Positions 45,765 through 58,600 of a DNA stretch of 64,000 bases are shown here, piece by piece. Both the position numbers and the translations under genes were made by a program. Position 1 is the stretch's first letter; the number at the start of each line of letters is the position of its first letter. The notes beneath the pieces were generated by a model that was given only the letters and a program-made list of their open reading frames with translations, was not told the DNA's origin and made no database searches. The stretch is from Vanilla planifolia (lineage: Eukaryota; Streptophyta; Magnoliopsida; Asparagales; Orchidaceae), in the NCBI GenBank assembly GCA_023846275.1, contig CM043878.1:12159501-12223500 (forward strand), written 5' to 3'.

Positions 45765-48573
45765 TTATTTCATTGCATTCTTTAGCTCAAGAAGTTGGGA
45801 CCATCTCTGGTCGAAACTCCTTTGTCGTTCAGAACCTGTAACCAAATTCCATAGGCAGATACCTAAGCATCAATTGAATAAGTGAAAGAAATGCGCTTTA
45901 ATCAATGATTCAGATTTTATTGGCTTCCTACCTTGCCATGTGATTGCTGCATCCTCGCATGCCTCTGAGCACGTCTCCTGTATCAAAATGTGTCGTAAAG
46001 CAATTATTAAGAAATCAGACAACCAATTTTTTGTAATTGACATTGTTCATACCTTAATTGATGCTATCAACCTTATAGTATCCTGTACTACAGAATCAAG
46101 AACAACATTTGACCCACGTTTCACGTATATCACCTGCTTAAGAAGTTGATGTCTTGTCAAAAAGGTCTTTAAGAGGTAGATTGAAATCATTTCAGTATGA
46201 ACAAATCAATGTGTCCATATGCTAATGTTGCAAATCATTCCCAGAAAACAAGCCAATACAAATAAGGGCTGTTGGCGATGTTTGTAGGTTGCCATTAAGC
46301 AGAGAATCCAGCTAAACTAAGTTGACCAACCTTTATGAACATATGGAGCAAGTTTGAGCTGTTTTGACATGAAATTAATTCAGTTATGTGTTTAGAAAGC
46401 CAAACAATAAGCATTGCAAGTTTTCAACTGTGAGCAAATTTGGACAGAATCAAGCCAACTAGAATATAGTTAAGGTTTGAGCTATTCTGACTCAAAAAAA
46501 ATCAAAGCTGATAGAGTCGAGTTCATGGTTGCAAGAAGACTTCCGTAAACATGAGTATAAATGAAAGAAGGGGAGAGTTAAGTAGGAGCATGCTTGATCA
46601 TTTCCACCGATTTCATGCTCCTGAACTTCATCCTCTTTCCTGGAAGGTAGGATCCAGACATCGAACGTAGTATCTATCTGCAAAATAGTATAATCTTTAT
46701 ATTAATCAGTATTCTCGATTTCACGAAATAAAATGCAAGCATTAGAATAACCATTTTCATGGAGCACTTTAGGAATCCTCTCTTGGAGAGTTGGGACAGC
46801 AAAGTGCTTGAATATGTTCCTGTTAATACATGAAAAGCATGTATTCCAACTTCTATTAAGCATTGATATCCCTTTGGAGAAAATTCTTATAATTATGTTT
46901 AGAGTTCATCTCTACAAGAGGTGATTGATGCTAAAAGAAGGCTATGGTTTCTTGTTGTCTTATATAAATTTAAAATTCATAAAATTAGAAATGATAGATT
47001 GTAACTAGTTAAAAATAAACGAGATTAAGTTTTAAATTATTAGGTATTCACATAAGAGTATATTGAGCTTAGTTTTGAGATCTCATTTGGTGCAACTCTC
47101 CCAAGATTGGTGTCAAAGGTGATAGACTAGGATAAATTGCCTCACGTAATTGGCGTTTGTTGTGAATTTGTGTTAGTTTTTGTCATGGTTAAGTAGAGTT
47201 TCAACAAACTTACATGATGCATTTATATTTATGTAGTGTTAAGTGTCTTAATATATAAGTAATATAATATTTATTTATAATTTTAAAATCTTAACTTAAT
47301 TGGTATCCACATAAGAGCATATTGGGTCTACTTTGATCTCTCATTTAGTGAAACTTGCTTAATGTAACTCAAATCATGTTTTGTTGAATGTATTTAAAAA
47401 AGGTTTTTTTGTTTTTTCTGTTTTTGTGACAGTGAAGAAATATTTTAGCACCAAGTGGTTGTAGACCAATGATGTGTAGTGAAGCTTTGATTGATGAGAG
47501 TCAATCAATTTGTTTTTAATGGTAGTCAAGCTTGCACAAGAGTAGGCCTTCAATAATCAATGAATGGAGCTTTGTATTGATGGGAGGCAATCAAGGTGTG
47601 GTTGCTATGGTGGTCGAGCTTGCACAAGAGTAGGCCTTTTGATGATCAATGACAAAGATGAGGGAGAGTGGAGAGAGAGAGAGAAACATGAGTTGGTTTT
47701 ACAAATGATTTGAAACGATTCATATAAAAAATTTACAAATCCATCTAGAAATGATTTTAATTTCATAAAGAAAATTTCAAAATCCAAGCACTTGAAGATG
47801 TTAGAGAAATCATTTTTTATGGAAAGTTTCTTTTTTGTTACTTCAACCATAATGCACTTAATACAGCATTACATTAGCATCTACAGTTAATCTGAAACAG
47901 CATCTATGCTTGTATATTGCACACCTCTTTGGAAAACGATATGCAGCAGCAACTGCAATTTCTTTTGAAGGATGTGAGGATCCTACCATTCACCGAATAC
48001 CCAAATCCAGTATGCTGTAAGATAATGACAGGATGTCAAATCTCAGGTTTATCAATGAGAACCTCGAATACAGCATTTTAGGAATCATTTAACTAACACA
48101 GGGAATATCAACATTGGTTTTCTTAGTGCCACCTTTTGAATCAAGAGGCTAACGAGGACCTCAGCATTCTTCTCTTTTTCCTCAGCCAAGTCTGCAAGCT
48201 GAAGCTCTTGCAAAGACAGGACATAGTCGCAGTTCCATTGGCTTTCCCATCTCCCATCGGAAGTTGGTATTGTGATCAACCTGCGGTATGTCCTTGGGGA
48301 CTTCTTGGAGCTCCTTTTATGATGAACTAAAGCTGATTTCTCCTGCAGATTTCACAAGTGTTATGTGCTCACAGTTTTAAATGGGTTCGAAGGAGAAGTT
48401 AAACGCACCTGAGGTACGACCTGTTTATTCGATGTTGAAGGTTGAGTTCTGAAATTTGAGCGAGATACACTGAGTTTAAGCTGCCGGTTTCTGTGGGCTT
48501 TGTCCTCTTCCTCCAATTTGTTGAAGAGAAGAAGATTGAAGTGCTTTGTGACGAAACTGTGCAACCTTGCCAT
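45765..48573 (-). CDS. YceD-like large-subunit rRNA accumulation protein (DUF177), chloroplast
   Basis: Seven minus-strand exons: 48573-48409, 48342-48133, 48014-47925, 46677-46594, 46133-46053, 45977-45932, 45835-45765 (TAA). They join in frame to 248 residues. Key strings are TIPTSDGRWESQWNCDYVLS, LQLADLAE, HTGFGYSVNGRILTSFKRNC followed by SCCC, IDTTFDVWILPS, VIYVKRGSNVVLDSVVQDTI, and ETCSEACED. This order fits plant YceD homologues (DUF177), which in plastids are needed for 23S rRNA accumulation and translation. The Cys cluster and the later C-S-E-A-C pair are family features. The N-terminus (MARLHSFVTKHFNLLLFNKL) is a plausible short transit peptide. Intron 4 appears to use a GC donor (see site). 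Intron 1 is only 66 bp. Which of the two plant paralogues this is cannot be told. Confidence 0.88.
46592..46593 (-). other. Probable GC-AG splice donor in the DUF177 gene
   Basis: After codons GGNDQ the minus strand reads CAA/GCATGC and no in-phase GT is available nearby. Splicing CAA to the exon at 46133 (GTG ATA TAC) restores IGGNDQ-VIYVKRGS, the expected family sequence. The alternative donor G/GTGGAA six codons earlier would shift the frame. Confidence 0.6.
47030..47350 (+). repeat. Diverged direct repeat in DUF177 intron 3
   Basis: Segments near 47032-47105 and 47289-47360 share AGGTATTCACATAAGAG or TGGTATCCACATAAGAG, then ATATTG, a TTTGA/GATCTCATTT stretch and AACT. Two further copies of GCTTGCACAAGAGTAGGCCTT lie at 47530 and 47619. 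The origin is unknown. Confidence 0.6.
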
Positions 48574-49653
48574 CAGCTCTTCAGCAAACGAGATCGGTTT
48601 GCTTCTTTAGAGCATTCTGTAAGCTTATCTTAAGGCAAAGGTTGAGAGAAGTCGCATGTAATCTATCCAAAATATACCATTCGATCAATTTGAGATATTT
48701 CTAAGCGAACGAGATCACGCACAGGGATTGCGACAACAAGAAGTGACGGAGTTACCATTGCTGAACACACATGTTCCAGTTAACCAAGCCCCTCGTATAT
48801 TAAGAGTATTTTTTAATTATGTAAATCTAATTTTGTTCATATATTTGTGCTAATCAATTGACGAAAAAAAGGGACACTGTTAGCCAGCTTAAGCAGAAAA
48901 CTATTTAACGTTGCTTCAGATGAGTTATTTTAAAGGGAGTTATATCAAATATGGATTAAATTTTGATACAATAAATGAATGATATCTATCAATCTAAAAA
49001 TCTATTTTTGTGTATCAAAATCATAATTTATTAGATATTTAATTTATAATTATTTTTCTGATATATTCCAATAATAAATTTTTAAACTTTGATTAATATG
49101 AATAGAAAAAAATAATTTAACATGATAGTTTTGTAAAAAAAAAATGCTTTTAAAAGTCCTGTTTTGTATGCTGTTGCTTGATGAGCATTAATCTTGTTAG
49201 ACACTCGCTCTGCCTGTTATTCTGTATTTATCACCAAATTTTATATGTCCTAAATATGTTTGATTTTCTGGTTTATAACCTTCAATGACTGTCACAAATC
49301 AAAGAAATCAATTCGAAATTGCTATCCACAATACAATTTTAATTTGTGAAATATCTCTCCTGTCCTGTCACATGATCATCACTTTCTCTCTTTCAGTGAA
49401 CATTCTTAACAAACGAAAACAGAGCTCCAATCGAATCTAAAAAATAAGTTGAAAAGAATCTTTTTGAGTTCAAAATATTGATGGCAGCTCTTAAATTTGA
49501 ATACAATTGTTTGATTTACTTTTGAAGTGCAGAACCACAGTTCCAAACATCCTTTCAAAAAGAAAAGATACATATACAACAACTATCATCTTACCTCATC
49601 AAAACTCCAACTGCTTGCTTAAAGAAATACACACATTTCGCATTGTCTTCGAC
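48574..49653. other. Spacer between DUF177 and BELL genes
   Basis: The left part is DUF177 promoter and leader; the right part from about 49.4 kb is the BELL 3' UTR. AT-rich in between. No other feature is recognised. Confidence 0.6.
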
Positions 49654-52600
49654 TCAGCCAGCCAAATCATGCAGCAACTGAGCGCCCATCAAGTTTCTAT
49701 GAGGAAGGTTCTGCACCTCACCGTCGAGGATGGAGAACTGCCCCGTCTGGCATTCCTCCATGTGTTCTCTGGAGTAGAACAAAGCCTGCGGATTCGCCGA
49801 CCGCGAAAATCCACCGCCTCCCCCATCGTGGTGCTGCAGGCCGAGCGTGAGGGAGACGCCGTTACCGCTGTAGCTTTGGCTGCCGCATCCATTGTAAGAT
49901 GAAAAGTCCAGGTCAACCGCGCCGTAGTTCTCTGCTTTCTGCCCCTCGGCTTCGTCTCTGTCGAGGAAACTCCTTGGGTTCGCGCGGTGGCCGATGTTGA
50001 TTATGGAGGAGAGGGATTCCGGGTCGCTGAGGAGAAGCTCGGCCTGCAGAGGCTTCTGTTCCTCTGCGCCTTCCTGAGAGCTGCTGCTGTGGCTAGATTT
50101 GGGATTGTTACGATTGTCCTTTTGACCTGAAAGCTGTGCTTCGTGCTCTCTTATTTCCTCGTTGTACATCTCTTCAATCATGGGCTTCCATAACCTCACC
50201 CTTGCATTGATGAACCAGTTGGAAACCTACGAGGAGGGCATAGATTTTTCTCATGTTACACTGTGAATATTCATTGCTTGCTTTTCTTTCTGTGAAATAG
50301 GGAACGTTATGCAATATTTTGCTAGCATTTTATGCTTTAGTCGTAAAATGTAAATTATAAGTAAAAAAGGTCCTAGCCTTAAAAACTATGGACAGATGAT
50401 GCCTACTCATAGCACAATGATGGACCAACGATCCAATGAGGCCAATTGTTGAATATAATGGATTCCTTCTCTTTGAATCTACAAAAAAACTGCATTTGTC
50501 ATGATAGTCTACATAGTGATGACTTGAACATGCTACACAACATATATTATAGCACAAAGAGTGTCACGTTTTGTCTCATCTTAGGCCTAAAGTTGTCTTT
50601 GTATATCTAAAATGGTCTTGCTTATTTTATGGTATCTCATTGCCTTTGATATATATGATATGTACCTCTTGAATACAATGAATTCTCTCATTTTTTTCTT
50701 AAAGTATAATTAATATTTTTTATACAAAAGGTCTTTGTTGATGTTCTTTATTTTGTTTATTTGTACTAATAATTTAATGATTATAATAATAATTCATTGA
50801 AATATGAATCATTCTTGTAGGGAATGATAATAAAATACAATTATAATGTTGGTATAAAAAATGCATAATGATACAAGATGATATATATCATTTAATTTAA
50901 TTTATACTCCCTCGTTAAACTTCATCTTCAGGTTAAATTATTGCAAGTAATTAATTCATTTAGAATATTGAATTTGTTGTAATTTAGATTTGTTTGAAAA
51001 TGTTGAAATGATTGGTGGTTCATGCATATAATGGTCTCTCTTTTTTTTAAGATATGATTATTAATGTTTAAGAATACAATGAAGTACTAATAATTTATTA
51101 TCATATATTGAATAATTTATTAATACTATTTATAACATCTCTAAATGGTAGGCATCTAGTCTCAACCCTACATAAGTATTGTATCAAGTATATTCGAATG
51201 CATTTGTCTTCAATTTGAATGATCATTATAAATTTGACAAGACTAAAATGGATGCTTTGTTGATATTTTCACAATATTTTCCATCAACAAGTGAAAAGCA
51301 TTCTCTCTTTCTTACTAATTCATTGAAACTTATTATTTAATTTTATGGGTGCACATAAAAGAGAGATAATAATAAAGAAAGTGATAGATCAACTTACAAA
51401 AAATACTAATACATTCTAAAAAAGATCTATGTATCTTCATTCTTAGTCTAGGTCAATCTTATATAAACTTCACCTTTTATTCATCTATCTAAAGTAATCT
51501 ATTTGTCATCTTGAAACTTAAATAGATAAAGATTATTTAAGCAAATACATCCTTCTTAAGTGTCAATTCAATTCATTCCCATAAAGAGTATGGAAGAAAA
51601 TTGTGACATCTTATTAGTTATCGTATGTATTTTGGTATAAACAATTGCCACATATCATTAAGATATATAATCACAAGCTCTTCTAGATATGATCTCAAGT
51701 TGTTATTCATAAAGAATATGAATACCATTAGTGCATTGTATTAAATAACATCATTAATCACTCATATAGACTTTGCTTAATCTTAAAGATAACCTTTGAA
51801 GTATATTTCTTTTTGTCTCAAACTCGAAGATTCATAGACTTTAGTCCTTACTTACTCTTGTTGTTATAAAAAGTCTATCATAATCAAAAGATGCATATTA
51901 TTCATTATAATATCTTTTAGATCATGATAGTCCATTCAACATCCTTGTTAGGCACCAAAATATTTGCAACTGATGTGATGTTAGTTTTCACAAAACTAGT
52001 GTCTCTAACTAAAGAACATTCTTTGCGATCTCCTTGCTTTCTATTATCAAACTTCTATAAAGTATTAAATTAGATACATAAGAAGTAGATAATAATCAAA
52101 TTTTAAGCTCTAATGCATGCTTAGGAGGATAACCTTTAATTCCAATAATGAAGAGTGTGCCCATAATAGCCCAATTAGTTTCCCATCTAGAACTTTTAAA
52201 TGCTACATGTCCTCTTTTAGAGGAAAAATCAATAAAAGTTATATTTTTAATAGGAATTGACTGAGTTTTACTTATCTAATAGCTGCTAACTTATATTGTT
52301 AATCATGAAGTCATTCTTGATGTAGAGTTATCATCCATCTTTCTTAAAATGGTCTCTTATAAAAAATGAAATCTTAATTATTTAAAAAAAGATTTCAAAG
52401 AATTAATTAACACATACCAAGTTGCAGTATCTCTCACTACACCAACTCAATATAATCCTAATGATGGTAAAATGAAAACAATTTAGCCTCTTAATTATTG
52501 TCTTTAGCATCCCTTCGAATTTAGTCAAATATGTACAATCATAGATAGAAAGTCATCTCCAACACCATATCACATACAATCATCTTATGGTCAAACTTTT

Positions 52601-55600
52601 TAGGTTTTTGGGGTCAATTATGGCCATAATTGGTACCTTTTTTACCAACATATGATGGTTAAACAATGTATCTTATAGATTTGACCAAGTTAAGCATAAT
52701 TCTTTTTCTTTTGAAATGGTCATTAGGAAAATGATAAAATTTATTGTTTTGATCACTTCAAAAACTTCTCTCCTTCAAGTGCAAGGTTGGTCTTTCTTTT
52801 CTTCATCCTAAATTGGAGCATTATGTAACTCTAATTATAATTTCTTATAGCTCTCTTGAATATCATCCTTTTCTTTTGAAAAACTCACATTACACCACAA
52901 ATTATCTTGAAGAACTTTAAAAAGAAAAGGAATATCATTAAGCCTTTTATTTTACTTGTGTTATTAGGAGGTGTTTTGGCATTATCCTTTTGACTGATCG
53001 ACATTTTATTTTCCTCTTTACTTGGTTAGATATAGTACACAAATATTCTTGCCCAATTAATAAGATTTAAAAGAAAAATTCCAATTTAGTAACCAAATGT
53101 GCATGTAGTAACAAAAGATGATTTCCCAACATAGAGTTGTCATTAAGGTTAAAACCATGCAATGCTATTTGTTTGTTAAACTATGTGTACTCTTATACTT
53201 TTCAATATCACCCTAGAGTAGGGTGCCTTTATTCTTAGGTGACCTAGATAATAGTTTTGCAACTTGAGAACTCATAAACTAAAGATCTCTACATCAATTG
53301 AGGGTTGTATGAACATTAAGTTGGATACAAAGTAGGCATATGATAAAATCAAATGAGATCCTCTTATGAAGCTGTTTACTTTTTTAGGCTTTCCTAACCT
53401 TTGGTGTAGTTAGGTTCAAACATATATCCTTAGCATAGGATATGAAATTCTATGCAATGGGAAGAGGTTCCCATGGATCAAAGCTACTTGCGGTCTTGGA
53501 TAGGGTTGCCTATTTCCCTTACTTCTTTATCATTCTCAAAATTGTTGTCTATTTTTATCCACAAGGATCAAAAAGCAAAAAGATATATGAAAATCTAGGT
53601 TTGCCTATTAGCACTATTTATATCTCACTTATTATATGTTGATGATATGTATCCTCTATGTCATAGTAATATTTGGAGCTATGATTACTATCTAAAAATT
53701 TATAATTAGTATGCTATTTTCTCTAGTTTTACTATTAACCACACCAAGTCTTGTTGATGTTTAGCAAAAGAATGTCCAAAAGTAGGAATAAAATGATTAT
53801 AGCTAAGCTAAAAATTAAGTAATGCCAACTTATGTTGTACCTTGGGATTTCATTACTGAGCCGCGATCTTAAGCATGATACCTTTAACCATATTTGGAAT
53901 CAGATTCTAGACAGAGTTTCAAGTTAGGTTGTTAGATCCTTGTCATTTGTTGGAAGGCTTGTGATTATTTACATGGTCTTGGAGGATATCCCTATCCACC
54001 CTCAACCATACAAAGGTCATAGTCGATATGCTTAATGAATTAGAATGCTTACCCACATTTTCTTATGAAATGACTCTATTGAGGATAAAAATCTATATTA
54101 TCTAAGTTGGGATAAAATTATTATGCTTAAAGACTTTGACAAACTAAGACTCGAGTGTTTGTGGGTTTAGCAAAAGGTCTTCATTGCAAAACAATATGGG
54201 AGAGTTTGCTCTTTGCATTGATGTTTTATTGCTTAAGTATGGTAATCACGACAAGTTATTCTAATGGAAAAGAGAAGATTTAATTCTTTGTCAATTATTT
54301 TATGATGCGGGAGAATTTACCAAAGCCAAAACAATATTAAAGATCTACTAGGGAAAACAATGCGACATCATGGATGATGAATAAATTGAGAATAGACTAC
54401 TAAGTAATTTGCCAACTTTTTTTAATAGCATCATGAATTGAACTAATAGATTCGGTATCCTTTTGAACTTTGATAAATAATAAAATAGGGATTGCTTACG
54501 TCATAATTTTGTGATGCAACTGGTTGGAAAGATCTACAAACTAAAATGCATCCCTACAGGTTGGGGTAACTAGTGTGCGTGAAACTATTTTGAGAAGTTG
54601 AAACTAGTTGGATCCTTCTTGTACAAATGTTGCTTGAACCTAGACTAGCATGGGTTTGCTTAATATAATGGATTTGAAATTAACACATTCAATCGAGAAT
54701 AAAATTCTTCATCCGGAGGATATCAATAGGGAATTAATGTAACCATAAGAGTGCCTACAAAACAAAACAATTGAACATATATTATGGAGATGCAAGCATT
54801 CACAACATATTTGAAGTTTACTGATATAATAATGGACTTCCCTCTTTAGCTTCCCTTTGTTAGACAATATTCCAGACTTTGCAAGAGTTGTTGAATTGGA
54901 TGCAACTCACTTTCAGGAATTCAAAATTGGGAGAGACAGTTAAAACTAATACTATCACACTTTATAACTTATGGAGGGATAGAAACAACAAAGTTTATCC
55001 AAAGCTTAGACTATTTATTACAACCATGATAGATGCCATTTCATTAGGCATTTTGCAAGTTGGCAATATTCCTTCAAGGGATCACTAGAGCCACTTTAGC
55101 TCCATTGGGCTACATGTTACCTCTCTCACCATGTGGAGTCCTCCTGGATGGATAAAAGATAATTGTGACATGACCATCATTAATAGAGATCACGTTGGCA
55201 TCAATATTATGATTCGTGATCAATAGGGAAGATCTCTTGTAATTATTGACTATTACAACTCTTGTTAGCACCATTTGAGATTGAAAGACATGCTCTTGCT
55301 GCTAAAACTAGTTTGATTACATCATAATTTGTTAACATATGAGTATTTGTTTTAGAGATTGATTCTTATATTGTAGCTTTTGAATTTGCTGTTGTTGTAA
55401 AGTGCCCATAAGCGGTTGAATTTTATAATGAATTAAACCTACTACACTTTGATCAGTACAAAATCAAACAAATATATCTAGAGGGGAATGATGTTATAAA
55501 TTGGGTAGTCAGCTTTGCTTTGTATGATGATTTTATGTGGAAATAAGATATGCCCTTACTAAGCCCTTAACATCTCTTTTGTTGCATAATCATTTGTATA

Positions 55601-58600
55601 AATCTCAATGATATATTATTAATATAGACATCTGCCATACTTTTCAAAAAAGACGTGAAATATTCTCCCCATCATTTGCATATCTTATAGGGTAGAATTC
55701 ATCCCTTAAGAATTTCTTAAACTTACCCAAATTATAATTTTGTATAATATTAAGGTATTCCTAATCTCTAAGACATCATAGCTAAGCATAACATATGTAG
55801 AAATAATCTTATCTTAATTAAAATATCCATACAAGAAGAAACACATTTTGAACTAATCAATCTAAGAAACCAACTTCTATGTATTAATCTCCCTAGTATG
55901 ATTTAGTATTTTAATCTTGTCATCTAGCTTGAAAGGTCTTGTATCACCTCTTGCAATATAAGGAGTGATAATGTCAAATGATTCTCTCAAATATAAGGTT
56001 ATCTAAATAGTCCCATGCATCTATGTTGCCTTCTTATTTATTAGGAATTTCTTATTGATATGATACAAATCTTCATTAGATTTTACTACTTCAGAAGATT
56101 CATTAATGTTCCGAAACAAGCTATTCAAGCATTATGGAAAGCACTTCTCAAGCTCTTGGCACCTTCTCTCTTTGAGCCATAACTTTTTTACCTTTATCAC
56201 TACCACTACTACTTGATTATTAATCCAAAACTCTATTATTGGATTAGATTTAATGAAGAATCCTTCACAAAATCATAGAATACCAAATCTATTAAACATT
56301 GAAAGGAGATTATTATATGAATTATTTTGATTCGTATCTAATTTGATTTATACTTATTAAGATGAGTTGAATCTTAGATGAGTAATTAAAAAAAACAACA
56401 ATAAAAAATAGTATGACGAATATGAAAAAATAACAAAAAGAAAAAAAAAACAATGTAATTAAAAAATTAATATTCAATTAGAGAAAATTATATTAAAAAT
56501 CTATTATAAGCAAATTCATAAATTATCAATAATAATCTAAGATAAAAAAATCTTAAAACCATCTAGTAACTCTTGAAGACCAAAAATCATAAATTATCAA
56601 TAATAATCTGAGACAAAAAAAATCTTAATCTTAAAATCATCTAGTAACACTTGAAGATAAAAAACATGTATATTCAAAGTCAATGCTCTCAATACTCGCC
56701 CCAAATAGAAGTGAACCAATTAAGTTGATCTCCTAGACCTCAAATCATGCTTTAACATCTCACTCAAGCATCTTTTTTATAGTTTAAAATCCTTGAAACA
56801 ACATAAAAGGAGATAAATATCTGAATTCTAATCCTATTAAATTATAAATTTGAAAAGGTTAAATCTCAACTATTTATAATCAAATCTAAATTGAATGCCA
56901 ATTTGATATATTCAAGTCTTAAATTAGCATATATCAAAAACCTTAATCAAAGTCATAATAATTTGGTTATAACTTCTTTCATAAAAATTGGAGTATGAAT
57001 CAAAATGTATTGAAATTCTAACTTGAAGCTCCAAAATTAATTCACTAAAAAGACAACCAACTCCATGTATGGAATGATCCAATTTGGCAATTAGTCCTCA
57101 AAAATATCCTAAACCTTTCATCATCAGAAACTTGAGACAACGATGACACTTACAAATAGCATTTTGGAGTATCTGGACATCTCCAAAAGACATTACCTAT
57201 CTTAGTTGCTCTAAACAACCTGAGATATATTCTCTTCAAGTTGAAACTCCTAAACATGTCTAACAAAGAGCTCCAACTTACCCCTAGAGTGCATAAATTT
57301 CCTTCTAATATCTTGAGATTAAAAAAAAAAAAACATACGGGCAGGCTTGGCATTTGTTCATTTTTTTTTATTCGACCGGCTTTTGTTCCTAGCTTGTTGT
57401 ATTTGCACCGGAGGCTAACCGGTGAGGCAAAGTCCAATAGGGCACCAGGAAAGAGTAGTCCATTTCTAATTCTGCAGGTTGTATTGTTTGTAAGAAGACC
57501 TTCTTTGACAAAAATCAGAAAAAGCTGATCACATCAATGGATATATAAGAAACAATTAATATCTCAGGCGTACTTTAATTACTTAATTTTCTTCGCTAGT
57601 AAGCCATAATGCGCGACAAAGCTATGATTGACAGAATCAGTGGACAGAAGCGAAGAAGTTATCTTCTCAGCTTAACGATTTGAATTTCTTTAATAAATAT
57701 CATTAGCAACGTAGAAGATTAGGTGATTGTTGAGATTATATTATTTGGAATATTGACAAAATAAAAAACCTCGATTGTATCTACCGGCATGGATGGACAA
57801 TTGAAGTCACACTTGGCATTATTGCAGAATTTAATTAATTAGATAATAGAATTCATAAGGAACGAATGAAGAGTGGGTGGATTAAGTAATGCAGCGAAAG
57901 ATAAGTTTGGGACGTACCTGGCTCCTGGACAGGCCGGTTTGCCTGGCTAATATATGCTTATCTACGTCGCTTGGGTACCTGCAAGTTGTCATCATTTAAT
58001 TTTTTTTATTTAATTTCGTTTCGCCTTCTAAAAGTAGTTGTAGTCTTATTAATTGATAAGGCCGTGCCAAATAGTGACAAAAAGAAAACTTTAAGCATTT
58101 TTTGGAAGAAATAATTCGCTTAAAATAATTAAATTACTGCGTTGAATATGTTCCAAAATAAAAAAGATGTGCGGAAATTTCGTCAATGGGTCGGCTTATT
58201 TCTATTGTTGTTTAAGTGTATTGGACACTTTTTTTTTAAACAAGATTTAAAACAATACTAAAAAAAAAAACCTTTTTCGTCCAAACCTAATAGCGAAAGT
58301 TAAGACAGAGACTATGTAAGATAAAGAGTAGTACCCATAGAACTTTAAAACATTTTTTTTTTCCGGATACATATCTTCAAGGTAACATATTTTCAAGATA
58401 AATGCAGTAAATGAAACTATAAAAATGATATTCTGCTGTATTGGAAAGAAATTTCTTGGTTTTGATAATCTATAATTACGTCTCATTAACTAATACATTA
58501 TTTTTGTTTTACTGAATTTTCTTACACGCACTGCTTAATAGCTTAAAGCATTTAATAAATGTATAATGTTAGGTTAAAAAAATAAATAATACATAGCAGG

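Noticed and set aside
49507..49902. 131-residue plus-strand open frame
   Set aside because: It is antisense to the last BELL exon and its 3' UTR.
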